Notes under the pieces: model-generated
Databases searched by the model: none
Told to the model about the DNA's origin: nothing
What the model saw: the letters and a program-made list of their open reading frames with translations, nothing else
DNA from: Formicarius rufipectus
Lineage: Eukaryota; Chordata; Aves; Passeriformes; Formicariidae
NCBI GenBank assembly: GCA_013399695.1
Contig: VXAU01001334.1
Span: 838,316 to 902,315, forward strand
Direction of reading: 5' to 3'
Length of the DNA stretch: 64,000 nucleotides
Made by a program: the position numbers and the translations under genes
Part shown: piece after piece, positions 25,401 to 38,337 of the stretch
Layout: the number at the start of each line of letters is the position of its first letter
Numbering within the stretch: the stretch's first letter is position 1

Positions 25401-28400
25401 TTAAAAAAATAAAACCTTGTGGCTAGAGAGTTCTTAAAGAAGCAGAGGTTGAAAGCTATTAATTCCCTGTCTCCTACAAAGTAAATAACACGTGTTGTTC
25501 TTCCCATACCTAAGACAGGAGCTGGTAAACTCTCAGGTGTCGAAGTGTGAGGCACATAATCTGTTATACCATTGCAAGAGCTCTTGAGGAACTTCTAAGG
25601 GTTGTGGTGGTGTCACCTCAGTACAGCTCTGTGCCCAGCTCCTCTGGGTATAATAGTGTGGTACTAGGTATAGCAGAGAACACAGAACAAAAACAGTTTG
25701 AGAAGTGTTTCATTAAGTCATTTTAAAACTAGGCTGTAGAAAGAATGAAAAATTAGCTGTATTAATCTAGTGCACTGGAAGGAACACTGCAGGGCTTGCT
25801 TACTCTCTCAGAGTTTGGGATAAGATCTCTACAAAACTTAAAAAAGAGTCTTAATTCCTTTCCTTGACACTGTAGGCTGAGGATAGTAAGGAGTACATCT
25901 CATTCTCTGCAAGCCCATATTGACATTGCTTAGATGCATGAAATTATTTCTGAAGGTGACAATCTACTGTGAGTACAGAGAGAGTTGTCTTTAAGTGTTG
26001 GTGGAAAAGGAACCAGGGCTGATGCTGAACTGGGTACTGGTTTGTTCAATTTTCTCTTTTCCTTTGGGAGTTAAAAAAAAAAAAAAGAATGACTTCTACT
26101 TGAAATCCACTGAGGTGTTTTGCATAAGTGAAGAGCTCAGTTTGCTCAGCTGTTGCATTACTTTCCATTTGGTGAAAATATTTTGATTCTAAACAGGAAC
26201 TTTAATTTTTTTTACATCTTACAGAGGCCAACTAAAAATTGTCAAATTCATAATAGAACATGCAAAAATTCTATTTACACTTTCAGTGAGTTGTTCAATC
26301 CATATTTGCCATAACTAGTCATACCTTCCACCAGGATTGTTAAGTTTAATGACTAGAGAAGCTGGGCAGCCTTTGTCCTCCCTCCTTTATGACTGCCGTT
26401 GTGACAGAGAAATGATAAGAGCAGTGAGCTCAGCCCACTTTCAAAGGCCATGAGCTTCATCTGGGGCTCGTTCTGACAGCTTCATAACTGGATTTTCGTG
26501 AGAGCCATTGAGTCAGAAGCTGTCCATTTGTTCTGCTAAGAACCCAGCTGTGGATATATAAAATCCCCTTTCTTTGTTGTTCCTTGCAACAACAGGTTTA
26601 ATTGTTACGGGCTCATAGGAACCAATTAGATTAACAGATGTTAAAGGGAGCCAGTTTCAGGTCTTACTGGGAAACAGTAATTTGAGAAGCCTTGTGTAAG
26701 GGCTTGCTGACACCGAGGTGATGAGTGTCTGGGTTTGAGGCTGTAGGTGCCATGAAAATTGCATCGCTTTTCTCTTGTTTTCTGAGGCCAGATAGGGATG
26801 TTTGTAGCAATAGCAGCCAGAACACTTCTTTTAGCAAATAACAGCATATTCTAGGATCTTGGTAATATTGCAGGTTTCCCAGACTGCATTCAGCTCTGTG
26901 GAACTCTTAAATTCATGCTTGCCTGAATGTGTCTTGTGGAGAGAGTTTTCTTTAGTCTTTTTGGTTTTCCATATTAAGTGGCAAGTTAGTTAAAATATGG
27001 AACGTCATCACAATTTGATGTGACAGAGATCTGTTAGTTCATCTACTTAATCCATTGCTGAATCAGAATTCCTTCCTGATGGGCGCAACCAGAGAGAAAG
27101 TTTTAGTACGTTCAGTGTTAGAAATGAGGACAGGAGAAGTTTTTCTCTTGTTCCTCTACTGACTTAATCTATTTTGGTCAGTGCTGGAATTCAGTTTCTG
27201 CTCTCAGCAATGGTTAGGATTTACAGATGTTTATGGTACTTGTTTTTTTAAAAATTTAGTAAGAGTTTCAAGGATATTCAGAGGAGCTGAATTTTAAAAT
27301 GTGTAAGTATGTATATATTACAAACACTTTTATGCTTTTTCTCTCGCTGTCTGATCTAGTGTTGATTCTTAAGTGCACACTTGCACCTTGAACAGCATTG
27401 AATAGTCTTGAAATCATAGAGTAGAATAACAGCTTTTAGCAACAAAGGCTAGTCAATGTTGTTTTCCTACTGATATGACTCATTGATTGTGCTTGGTTGA
27501 TAAAGGAAAAACCAATAAAACCCTAGAAAACTTAGGTTCATCTATGTTCCAACAGTTTTCCACTTGTTCCAGCTTTTACATGAGTGAAATGTCATATCAT
27601 TGCTATCATAAGCTGTCCAATAAATAAATAAATACTTCTTTTTCTCTGAAAGAAGAAAGTGAGTGTTCTGTCTCTAGTGAAAGTACACTAAAAAGAAGAC
27701 ACTTTGGAATTCACATATGTGGATCTTAGTGCACTGTCAGTCCGAAATTATTATTAACAGAATAAAAGCACTTTAGTAACCATCTCTTGGGTTTGTTCCC
27801 GTAAAGTCTGATACCAAATAGCTGTGGTGGTCACACTGGCATGTGACCAAGGGTATTGCCTACATGCTTAGTGACTTGATGCACATATACAAAATGACAA
27901 GTTCCTCTCCCCCTCACCAGAGTAATGAAATTGTAAAATGTAGTTATGGGCACCATGGCTAAGGCTCCTAAATGTATGACTCAAGCAAAACACTCATGAT
28001 AAAATCACAAGAGCTGAAAATCATCTGAGCTCTCTTGGTTTCGATAGGTATCGGCTATAGTTGCACATTTCTTTACAGGATCATTCTTGTAGATTCACAT
28101 AGCATTTTTTTGTGGTATTATCCATGCTAATAAAAAGGAAATTAATAACACTGGGACTGTACGGTGGTATTTTGAGGATGGAACTTTGTTTTCTGTGCCA
28201 GCTGATGAAATAGTAAGTATTGATTTAAGTAATTATCCCCATACTTCACTAAGGGACTATATAAATTTGACTTCATATTCACTAAACATAGTATATTAAA
28301 TAACATGACACAGAACTTTACAGTTTGATTTATTGGAAGCTAATGTATTGTAAAACATAATGTATTTAATAATGGGATCACTTTCCAAAATAGGTCCATA

Positions 28401-31326
28401 AAGCTGGGCTTTTCATATTCATATGAATAGTTACAATCTTATGCATGAGAAACAGAAGCCAGAACAGCAGACTCCTAGGTGAAAAGAAAATGAGCCCATT
28501 TTCCACTTGACTTTAATCTGTAGATCAGTTCTTTATTCTGAGCTGTTTGTGTGTGTTAGTCCTGTTTCCTGACTGGCAAAGGGTGCAATGATGCAGTGTC
28601 TATCTATTGTACAGGTCCAGCAATTTGCAGCATGCCTAAATCAGTGAGAATTATATGAAGTTATGTCTTTTGTCAGATTTTCCAACCAGGGTGGCCTAAT
28701 CCACCCAGTTCTTTTAGATATTTTTAAAATGTTGGCCATGTTCAAACTTGGAATAATCAGCACAACTGTAAGAGTTGTTACATGATCCACCTGGATTTAA
28801 TCCTTGAAGTGAGAAACAGCTGTGGCTTTTTCAAGCATTATTCCTATGATGTTTTTGTGCATGCAATTAAATCTGAACAAGGAAGGGTATCTCTGTATCT
28901 GTAGCAATACAGGTACACATCTGACCAGTGTTCACTAAAGGGAGGTGAAACAGTCGGGTTGGCTTCAGTGAACAGTGACTGTACCTTTAACAGTACAGTA
29001 TATGTTGAAATACACCTCATGCTAAAAGGCTCTTCTGGATCTTCAGATAATTTGGCATGTTATTTGAAGAACCCTGCAAAAAGATTGTTCCTAAAGCACT
29101 GCTAAGCAGCTTTGTTTCTTTTTCCCCGTTATATGTGAGGCATTTTTTAGCCTCTAGAGTATATAAGTTAAAAGAGACCCAGAGAGAAATGTAACAAATG
29201 TTAGCCATGAACTTTTTAAAGGTTTTGGAGGAGAAGAGGGCAAGAGTTAGAGAATGGTACATCAAATATTATATCTCTTGTCATTACCCTAATTATTTTT
29301 GGAACAAAAGCCGTATTCTTCAGGACAAAAGTGTATTAAGATGGGAAAATCTGTTGAATTGTGAACTGTTTAAATTCTCTTACTTTTGAGTTTATAAATA
29401 GTTTACAACTCACAACTTGATTTGTTTGAATTCTGTGATTTGAGGAAGAAGAAAAAGACCTAGTCAGTCACATACCTGTTTCTCAAAGCCTTGAGTCTTA
29501 TATTTCTATGACATAGTCTAGAGAAAAGTCTGTTGATTAAAACCTTTATCATTTGATCTAAATTTATTACAACAGAGTAGATGTTTTTGCCATGGAAAAG
29601 TTATTAAACACTGATGGAATGAAGATGGTTTGCTGAAGTGTGATGAGGTATATACTGTAGTAAGGAACATACTATTTTAATGAAATGGATGCACAAGTCT
29701 TTGTGATCTTATTATTCTGATCATCACTTGATAAAGATCTAGACTGAGTTTTCCAGTTGCTGAAGCATTTTGATGACTTGCACACAATAAATGTTGATGG
29801 CAGTTGTGCTGATTAACATCCTGCCTTTATAATTTTAACAAAATAAGAGGCATTGTCGCAGATCATTATTAGCACCTTTAATTCCTAAATGTTAGCATTA
29901 TTGTTATCTAGTACTAGATAGTACTTACATCTGTTAGCTATAGCTAAACAAAATTTCCTGCTTGTTCCTTTCAGAAGGTAAATTGAATTATGCCCATTCG
30001 TTCCAAGGCAGAGCTCAGCTTTTGGTACAGAGCAGTCCCTGGTAGGTGACTGATCCTTTCTGAAGTACAAAAGGCCAAGGGAAGCTGTAGTTTTGCAGAA
30101 GGAAAAAAAGGAAAATTTGAGATGCTAAATCACGCAGACATTTGGTAACTTGTGTGCAGCATATTGAATACTAGTGAATCAAGAGCAGATTCCAGCCCTT
30201 TCTGTGCTGAGAGGAAAGCCTTCCTGCAGCGGTATTCAGAGAAAAAGCATTCAGTGTTGCTTAACTTCTGCTCCTTTTCAGCTATTGTAGAAATATCCTC
30301 CAGAGCCTGCAGTATTGTAGAAACTATAAATTATGTAGCTTGTGTCAGTGCAGCATTCTAGCACAGTACTTTTTTTTTATCCACAGCTTGCACCTTTGAA
30401 ATGCAGAGTTGCTTCATGCAGTTCTTTGTTGTTCTGTTACAAGCTGATATTTACATGTTATAAAAAAATAATTAGTGTTCAAACATTAATTTTAGGTCTG
30501 AGGGACAATCTGTAATTCCTTCTCTAAAATGAGGGTACTATTGTGCCTTTAGTGAGAGCAGTAACTTCTTTTCTGTAGTGGTGTATAACTGGGGAGAGGA
30601 CTGTGAAATTTTATCTGCAAGCTAAAAGATGCTCTTCCTGAAACTGAGTGATGGGTTTGTTGGTTTTTCTTATCCCAGGATTAATAGGAAAACATTAGTT
30701 CTTGGCAAAGTCTGTGGTCTCAGGCTTGAAGTCTTAATGTTATCCTCACATTTTAAAGATTACTTTTACTTCAAAAAGGAAAGGAAAATAGAGAGGTGCT
30801 GAGCAGAGGGGAGGCTGACGGAATAACTTCTATAGCAACAGTTTGAATGTTGGTCAGTAGGAAGAACATGCTGCTTGTTTGAAAAAGGATTTTGGACCAA
30901 GACTGTTTTGAAATGTGCTTTCATTTACTCTCTTTCTAGTTTAGTGTATTCTCCAGAATAGTTTGCAATTGTTTCAGCTTGCCATTTCCCAGCTGATGCT
31001 GTTTGATCTCAAGATGGTGAAGAATATTCTGCAAACTTTCTTAAAACTTGAAACTTTATTAAGTCAGCAGTTTTCACAGGCCTGTGTTGCAGACTTTGAC
31101 AAGAATGGAATTGCTGACATAAACTAGAGACAGATTTGTTTGCTCTAAAGCAGTGAACAAAAGAGTAGCTGGCCACATTTCAGCTGAAAGCTCCAAGGTG
31201 TGTCCTTGTTCACTAATACTAGGTCAAGATCTTGAAAGTCTTGTCTGTTTTTGACATTAACTCTTGTGATGGAGTGAAATTTGAATATGTCTGCTTGTTC
31301 TTATAGATTGTCTTTTAGCTGTGTGA
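19439..31326. other. no gene seen; unique AT-rich sequence
   Basis: Only chance frames of up to 115 codons (for example 22650-22997 minus and 24118-24429 plus), with no family motifs. A TATATAAAA word lies at about 26555-26563, inside a moderately GC stretch (26380-26620) that could be a regulatory element. No CpG cluster supports a promoter. Confidence 0.5.
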
Positions 31327-31543
31327 GTTGTTTTTTTTGGTTTTGTTGTTGTTGTGGGTTTTTTGTTTGTTTGTTTGTTTGTTGTAGGGTTTTGGGGGGA
31401 TGGTTTTGTTTTTTTGTTTGGTTTTGGTTTGGGGTTTTTTTTGTTGTTTGTTTGGTTTTTTGTTTGTTTGGGGTTTTTTTCTTTTGTTGTTGTTGTTGTT
31501 GTTTTGTTTTTGTGTTTTGTTGTTGTTGTTGTTGTTGTTTTTT
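31327..31543. repeat. long G/T-only low-complexity tract
   Basis: About 215 bp consisting almost wholly of G and T on the plus strand. It contains GTT and GTTT runs, GGG to GGGGGG clusters in its first half and a pure GTT run near its end. The 105-codon and 63-codon Phe/Cys/Val-rich frames here are translation of the repeat. Confidence 0.95.
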
Positions 31544-33131
31544 AAAAAGCAGAATTAATTTTTTTCCAGGATGGAAGCATAGCTATTTGACAGACTAAAA
31601 TATATTGCATACTAATGCTACAATATGCTAGAAATGCTTCAGAAAAAGCCTTCCTGCTCTGTTGGTTAGAAAACTGGGTCATCTGTGTGCTTCATTACTG
31701 TGATTTGATTTATATTGCCTAATTGCAGCTAGATTTCCCAAGCTTTAGAAGTTCATTCCATTAGGAAAAGCAGTAGTTCTTTGTTTAAAGACAAAGAGAA
31801 ATTTCTGGCAGGAGGCAAGAAAGTCTGTAAGTACAAGTTTCATGGGACCTGTTTGTGTCTATCTTCGTAAAATTCTCACTGAAAATAAATGCCTGTATGA
31901 TAATCAAAGGCCACTGTTAGTTGCTAGCTGAGTCCTCCAACAAAATGCAGCAAACACCGAAGCTGAGTTCCCAAGAACAATCTGTTTTGTTTTGGTTTAA
32001 CTTTTTTTTTAAAGTAAGAATAGCCACAAATTCATTCTTCAATATGAATGGGGAAATTTGATGTATTTGATAAAGGATCTTGGCAGGGTCTCATTTTGTG
32101 ATAAAACATGGTTTGAAAGTTTGGAGGTGTGAGTCATATCTTAGTTTCTATATTGTGTTCAAACTACTTTGGAAAATAAACTTGAGCTTGTGTGAGGGCA
32201 ATGTGGGATAGAATAGACAGAAGAATGTTGGTCAAGTTTATGCTGGGGTGAATATTCATTAAGTTATAGTGTATTGACTTCTGTGTCTCATTTATACTGT
32301 GAGACCTTATGGATAATGTCTCCTTGAAGGTGATGGGCATTAATGTCAGACCAAGCCTCAGCTCCCCATTTTGAGATGCTGTGATGAGATTTTGAGATGA
32401 TGTGAACAGAATGCTTGACACTAGGAAGAGTCAAGGCAGCCGGGTGGCTTGACTACTACTGGTGAGCATCAAAAGGATGTCTCTAGTACATAAAAGTGGT
32501 GATCTGGAGTCTTCTGCAGCACTTTTATTTGGTGTGCTGTTGTTGTGCATGTTTATGTTAGGGCAGCAAATCTGTTTCGTTGTGTACGATTTCTCTACAG
32601 ATATCAGAAAAAAAGTGTGAGGAAAGAGAAATTTTTAGATCATCTTACTTCTGTAAACTTCCTTGTTGTTTGTATTAATTTTGGAGAAGATATCTGGAAA
32701 CCCTGGCTCCAAAAAAGTGAAAACTCAGCAGGCAGCCATTAGTAAATGTACAGATGGAAACATCTGCACCAGCCACAGGATGACTTTCTGTGCCTCTCCT
32801 CAAGACCTAGGTTCAATGACAACTTCACTTACAAGCTGTCTATTAAGACTTTGATGTAGAAGAGAAGAGAAGCAGATGTAAGATATGATCCTTCTGAGTT
32901 ATTAGTGGGTATTACAAAGCAGCAGAGATGCAAGTGGCTTAGCAGCTGTTTCCAGTTAACCATGACTTCATGTGTAACTAGCGGTGATGCTTTAATCCAA
33001 GGAGAGAAGTGTATGGGTTACCCTTCCACTAATACAATGTAAATATTTGCACAAAAGGAGAACAGTTAAGCAGAGCATTATTCTGTGAGGTTGTGGTTCC
33101 GAAACACAGAATTACACTGATTATTTTTCTT

Positions 33132-33159
33132 AAAAAAAAAAAAAAAAAGAGAGAGAAAA
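33132..33159. repeat. A17 run followed by GA repeat
   Basis: Seventeen A followed by GAGAGAG and A-rich sequence. It is a plain purine microsatellite. Confidence 0.9.
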
Positions 33160-36100
33160 TGTGGTAAGGCTAAGTGGTTACATCTCACATATACATGAGC
33201 TATCTTCATTATCTTTCCCAGGCAATCCATATATTTATATTTCTGTATTTCATCCACCTGAATGGTTTCACCATACGTTCTACCATCTTCAGATAAAACT
33301 AGCATGTTTTCTCCATTTTTCCTGTTTTCCTCACCAGTTTGTCATAATTTTCCTTTGTTTTTCCAATACCAGCCAAAATGGAGACATTTGTTTCTTTTAT
33401 CTATACCTAAATGTTATGGATCACAACAGTGAAAGGTAATTAGGTCTGCCAGTAGCAGCAGAACTTTTGTTTGCAGGAAAAGGTACATGATTATGAAGAA
33501 CTGACACCTTTGTGCAGAGATTGAGAAAGTATCGCTGGTTTTCTAGAATTTAATGCAGGACTTCTTTCGAGAGAGGTTTTTTATTTCCAAAAGATATGTT
33601 GCAAAGATGTGCTGACAGGGATCAGACTGATGACTATTTGTGACACAAAGTGTTAAGGGTATGCACTGGCAAAACATTAACTGCTTGTTTTGTCTCTCTA
33701 CCATTATGGTTCAGTGGTCCATTTTATGATTATAGTGATAAACCAGGGTCAAATACAGCTCTACATAAGTGTATGATGAGTTGTATAGTCTGTTTTTTTT
33801 AAGTACCTTTGAACTGGATCTGCGTTCCTTTGCTTTATTTATCTGTTAAAATATTCTCATACTAGCTGTTGAAGGAGGTAATTTAAAATTTTGATGAACA
33901 TCGCAAAGTTCTTGCTATTGTCAAGACTGACTTCTGGACTTTAAATGTAATTTTCATCAATTAGTAAAACAGCATCAGGAAAATTTAAATTTACCTTGCA
34001 TCCTTCCTATGCATCCTCCAACATCCTTCCTACTTAAAACAGAAATCTGACTTCAGACATCAGCTTTTTGTGTAAAGAATTATCTTTGACTTGCCAAAGG
34101 ATTGTTTTAAAACAATATAAAAAGTTTTCCCTTGCGCTTAGGAAAATACAAACAACAGCAATAAATGGAGAGTCTGTAGATTGCACTTCATGGGGGAGAG
34201 GTGAGTGACAAGAGAGGGAGGGGTAAATACAAGTATCCTTCTTTTTCCCAAATATTATGACTCTATAGAAAGAAGTTATTTAGACAGAAATTGAAAAGTA
34301 TAGATTAAAATGGCAATGAAACAGACCAAGAAAATCAGTTCAACCCCACACCTGAGAAGCTCAATTATTTCTCTTTTTCAGAAAGACAACTTTCAACAGA
34401 GTGAATTAACATTGAACTACAAAAGTCCTTAAAAGGTTATTTTCACTTAATAATATGTCTCATAGGTGGATACATTTTACTACACTAGAGAAGAAATGTT
34501 ATTCAAACCACTGTACATATTTTTCATATGTCACTTTCTTTTAACTCTATGAAATTAGAGAGTATTGTCTGTATGTTCTAACACAAGCAGTACTGTAACT
34601 CTTGACTGGATAAATTTTGAATATTATTTTCAAATTTCTTCCAAATATTTGTCAAATCTAGCTAATGGCTGCAGCTGAAGAATAATGGGTTGTTTTCAAC
34701 TTTGTGAATGATGTTTTTCAGAAAGCGGATGTTAGAAACATTGAAATTCAACTTGCAAGAACTCTTCATGGCAAGGAGAGCCTCTCTCTAGAAAGGGTTG
34801 TTTGTTGTTATGTGGGTTTTTTTGTTTTTCCAAAGTAGCCTACTACAGTCTTTAATTCTGCAAAACAGAGATTCATTGCTATGCACAAAACTCAGGCACA
34901 TTTGTATGTTTATTATGTAAATAACAAGATTTAAAAAATAAGCATATTTGTATAGGCTCTTCTGTGAATGATGTTTGCATTACAAAAATGAAAGTAAGGA
35001 AGACTGTTGTACTTTTCTTATTACTGCCAGAGGCTTCTTTTAAGGAGAATGAGGTGAATGGATGAGAAAATATCCCAAATACACTATGAAAAGTTTTACT
35101 TTCAGTTAGGATGTTACTCTCTTTGGGCGTGCTAATGAATTAACCTGGCACTTCGGGCATCGAATGGCAGCTTAGCCTACCCCAGAGCATTTCCCATGTT
35201 GCCATACACTATGCACACTATTTGCCAGTTATCTCTACCCTGCACAAGCCCCTTCATTTATTTCAAGGTTTTTTTGCAGATTTGACTCTTCAGGCTCTAT
35301 TATATTGTTAAAGGCCTTAAAAGGCTCACTTCTGTCTTTTTGCCTGGGTGACTAAAACAGAATTTGTGCTAGAGGACCTTAACATGTTGCTTAAGTAAGA
35401 GAGTATTCCATCAATAACTGCCTTTTTTTTCCATTTTGACATTGTATTTTCAATCTCCATTGCTAAATCAATGCTAAAAGCTTTTACAAAATCTGCCTGG
35501 CAGTATAATTTATGATTAGACCTGAGGGGTGAAGGCTAACTCAGCAGTGTATTTCACATAAACATGTGCTGAGAGTTGAGAGTTGGAAAGGCAATTTCTC
35601 TGGCACATAGGCAATTTATGACATTTTCAAAGCCTAGACAAATGGAGACAATGCAAAAAAATATCAAAGGAATGAATTTTTCATGCTCTGACTTGTAATT
35701 TTAATTGTTTTGGGGCTTTTGTTGTTCTCACGTGCCAAGTTAGCAGCAAAAGATTGATATTCTTTTAGGTATATTTTGACAATCTTTTGAAACGTGTCTA
35801 AATCCAAATTCCTGAAAGAAGTGCTTGCTTTTGGACTGGCTGAACTCTTATAGGAACAGAAGCAAATTTTTCATCTCAGCAGCATGGTGCAATAAGGGAG
35901 TTAAATCCATCTCAGATATTTCTTTTACAGCTTTGAAATCTAAAGAATGGCTGAATCTTCTTCATTACACAATATTCTGAAGTGAATATTCTGAACTTCT
36001 CTATAGTGTTCTGGGAAGTGAATTGAACAGGTTAAATCCTGCTTCTGCTGTAATTGAGTGTAAAGTCTTACATATCTTTCAAGTCTGTATTCACTATTGT

Positions 36101-37647
36101 TAGATTAGGTTTTAAACCTATTTTTAAAACCATTCAATTGACTGTGAAGAATGTTGGTTACTGTTGGTTGTCTGATTGTCCTGGACAATCTCAGGAAGAT
36201 AATGGACCAGAAGGAATGTTCTGCTAAATTTCCATGTCCATCCCTCTCTGACTTCGAATGTCTTGAATTATCTCCCCTGTAATGTTGAAATACATTGTAG
36301 GGGGGATAATTCCTTAGAATTTTAATTTTTGACTCAACCTTCTGGGCATCTGGCTTAGAATATGATAGGACTTCAAACTATCCAGGAAATATCTTCACAT
36401 TACCAAAAATCTTGTCATCTAGCATGTGCTAATGAGTAATTAGTGCTGAAAGTAAATGGCAGTAGAGCTGAATAGGTTACTACATGAACTGGAACCATGT
36501 GACAATCACATCTGAAATAATGTTTTTTCTAAATGTGCAGTGAACACCCTACATCAGACTCTTGAACTGAAGTAATTTTTTCTTTTCCCTTTGATTCTCC
36601 ATCTAACACTTTCAAGGGACTTCATTTATTTCTCAACTCATATTAAAACAATGCTTTTTAGCTTAAAAATAATTGGGAAACCGAATTCAGATGTTTGAGC
36701 AACATATAAATGGGTAATAGCTTTGTCTCAAATAGATTTTTATTCTGTGTTTCACAGCTGAATCCATAAATAAACTTGCATAGTCTGCAATTTAATCAAG
36801 CCTAATCTTTCCCCCAGCAGCCACAGGAACTGCCAGTGATGCAAACATTTGAGAATTATAATTGTATATTCAGTGTTACCTAAATCCTTTCATCTCTCTC
36901 AGAGAAATTCTTTTCTGTCTGTTATCTAAAAACCAAATTACTGAAGTTAGTATCTGTTCTTCCTAAAGGGAAAAAATTATTTAATTACATTGAAATACAA
37001 ATTTATTAATGCTTTTATTATTTGGCGGAAGCTGAGTCTTGTTGATTTCTTTACTGTGTGCCATTCTAGACACCTTATAGATGCACTTTATTTTTATATA
37101 TGATGCACACTTGCAACCTTTTTTAAAGTACTTATTTATTGCTATTGGAACAGTTAGATACAGAGGTTAACATTGGTTCTTTAAAACTCTGAGAGGACAT
37201 ATTTTTTGTTTAGGATTAGTATACCCAACTCAAACAACTGAACGTAAATGTATTTTCATTTATGTGTGTAATAGTAAAAGCACTTGACAGTCTAGAAAGA
37301 GATGGAATTTCTCAAAAAGAGAGAGCCCAGAGAAGCCTCCAACAGAGTCCTCCTGTCATTATTCCTATGTCAGGATGTTATGTGTGATGTTCTGCTTTCA
37401 AAAGCATCCTGCAAAAATTACTGTATTAAAGATAGGAACAACAGTCTGAAGCAAAGTAGATTGATGGAACTGGATAGCGAAACCAACTGGAAACTCCTTT
37501 GAGAGCTTACTTGGACAGTCTGTGTACACTTAATTTTTCTAATGTACACGTGCAGCTGCAGTTTCTAACTGCTGAGGTCCCATGAGGAAATGAGCTTTGA
37601 GATGGGACTTGGAGGACAGTCATGGTACATGAAGTCAGGAAGAGAGT

Positions 37648-38337
37648 TCAGGCCAAAAAGACCCTGAATGCAGCACAAGAAGAATGTGATGCAATAATCT
37701 TTGATTCTTGCTGCAGACTGCTCAGTGTGTGGTGGGGTTTTTGTTGCTTTTCCTTTTTTTCCCCAGTGCACAAGACTAACCTGTCAGCTGCTGTGATGAA
37801 TGGTACTAGCCTGTAGCTGAAGAGTGGTGTGGCAATTCCGTCCCCACTCCAGGACACTTCATGCTGCAGATCTGTGATGCAGACCCAACTCCGTCCAGGA
37901 GGACTGTGGAACAGGAACTGGCCACAGCCAGATCTGTCTTGTCTGGAAAAAGGATTGACCTGCAAGGAGCCATTTGGAAAACTGAGTTGTGCTTGTCTTT
38001 CAGCCTGCTCAGAATGGCCAACAGCTTCTCTAACATTTATAATTACCACCCTTGCTCTGAGCCCATGACATGAGGGAAGCTGCCCTCCGCAGACATCACT
38101 GAAACCTCGGGGGGTCTTGCCCAGTTCTTTCCAATGGGTGTCTTGAGGCTGGTGAGACCGCATGGCTTCTTGTGTGCCACCACCAGGGTCGCTCAGTCTG
38201 GTCACAGCAGCCCACCTAGTCACTGCCAGAGCTAAACAAAGGCTGGGCTGTTTAGCACAGAGGCAGACGTGCTGCTTCTTAGGCCACTCATTGCTGTTAT
38301 TTTCTAATACAAGGATTACAACTGGGAACTGGATCAA
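37648..38337 (-). other. unassigned 229-codon open frame in a GC-richer island
   Basis: This is the second-longest frame in the window, on the minus strand. I recognise no domain, signal peptide or membrane segment. The stretch is visibly richer in G and C than its surroundings, which lengthens chance frames. Frames of 79, 70 and 83 codons are open on the opposite strand at the same place, which argues against a real coding sequence. It could be a decayed repeat or a non-coding exon region: on the plus strand there is an acceptor-like tract ending CCCCAG at 37766 and a donor-like CTG/GTGAGA at about 38151. It is reported as a position of interest, not as a gene. Confidence 0.2.

Noticed and set aside
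27405..27435. AATCATAGAGTAGAATAA as a CR1 tail
   Set aside because: Only tail-like words are present; the GGTTGGAAGGG block that should follow is missing.
31281..31598. 105-codon Phe/Cys/Val-rich frame that looks like a membrane protein
   Set aside because: It is translation of the G/T simple repeat.
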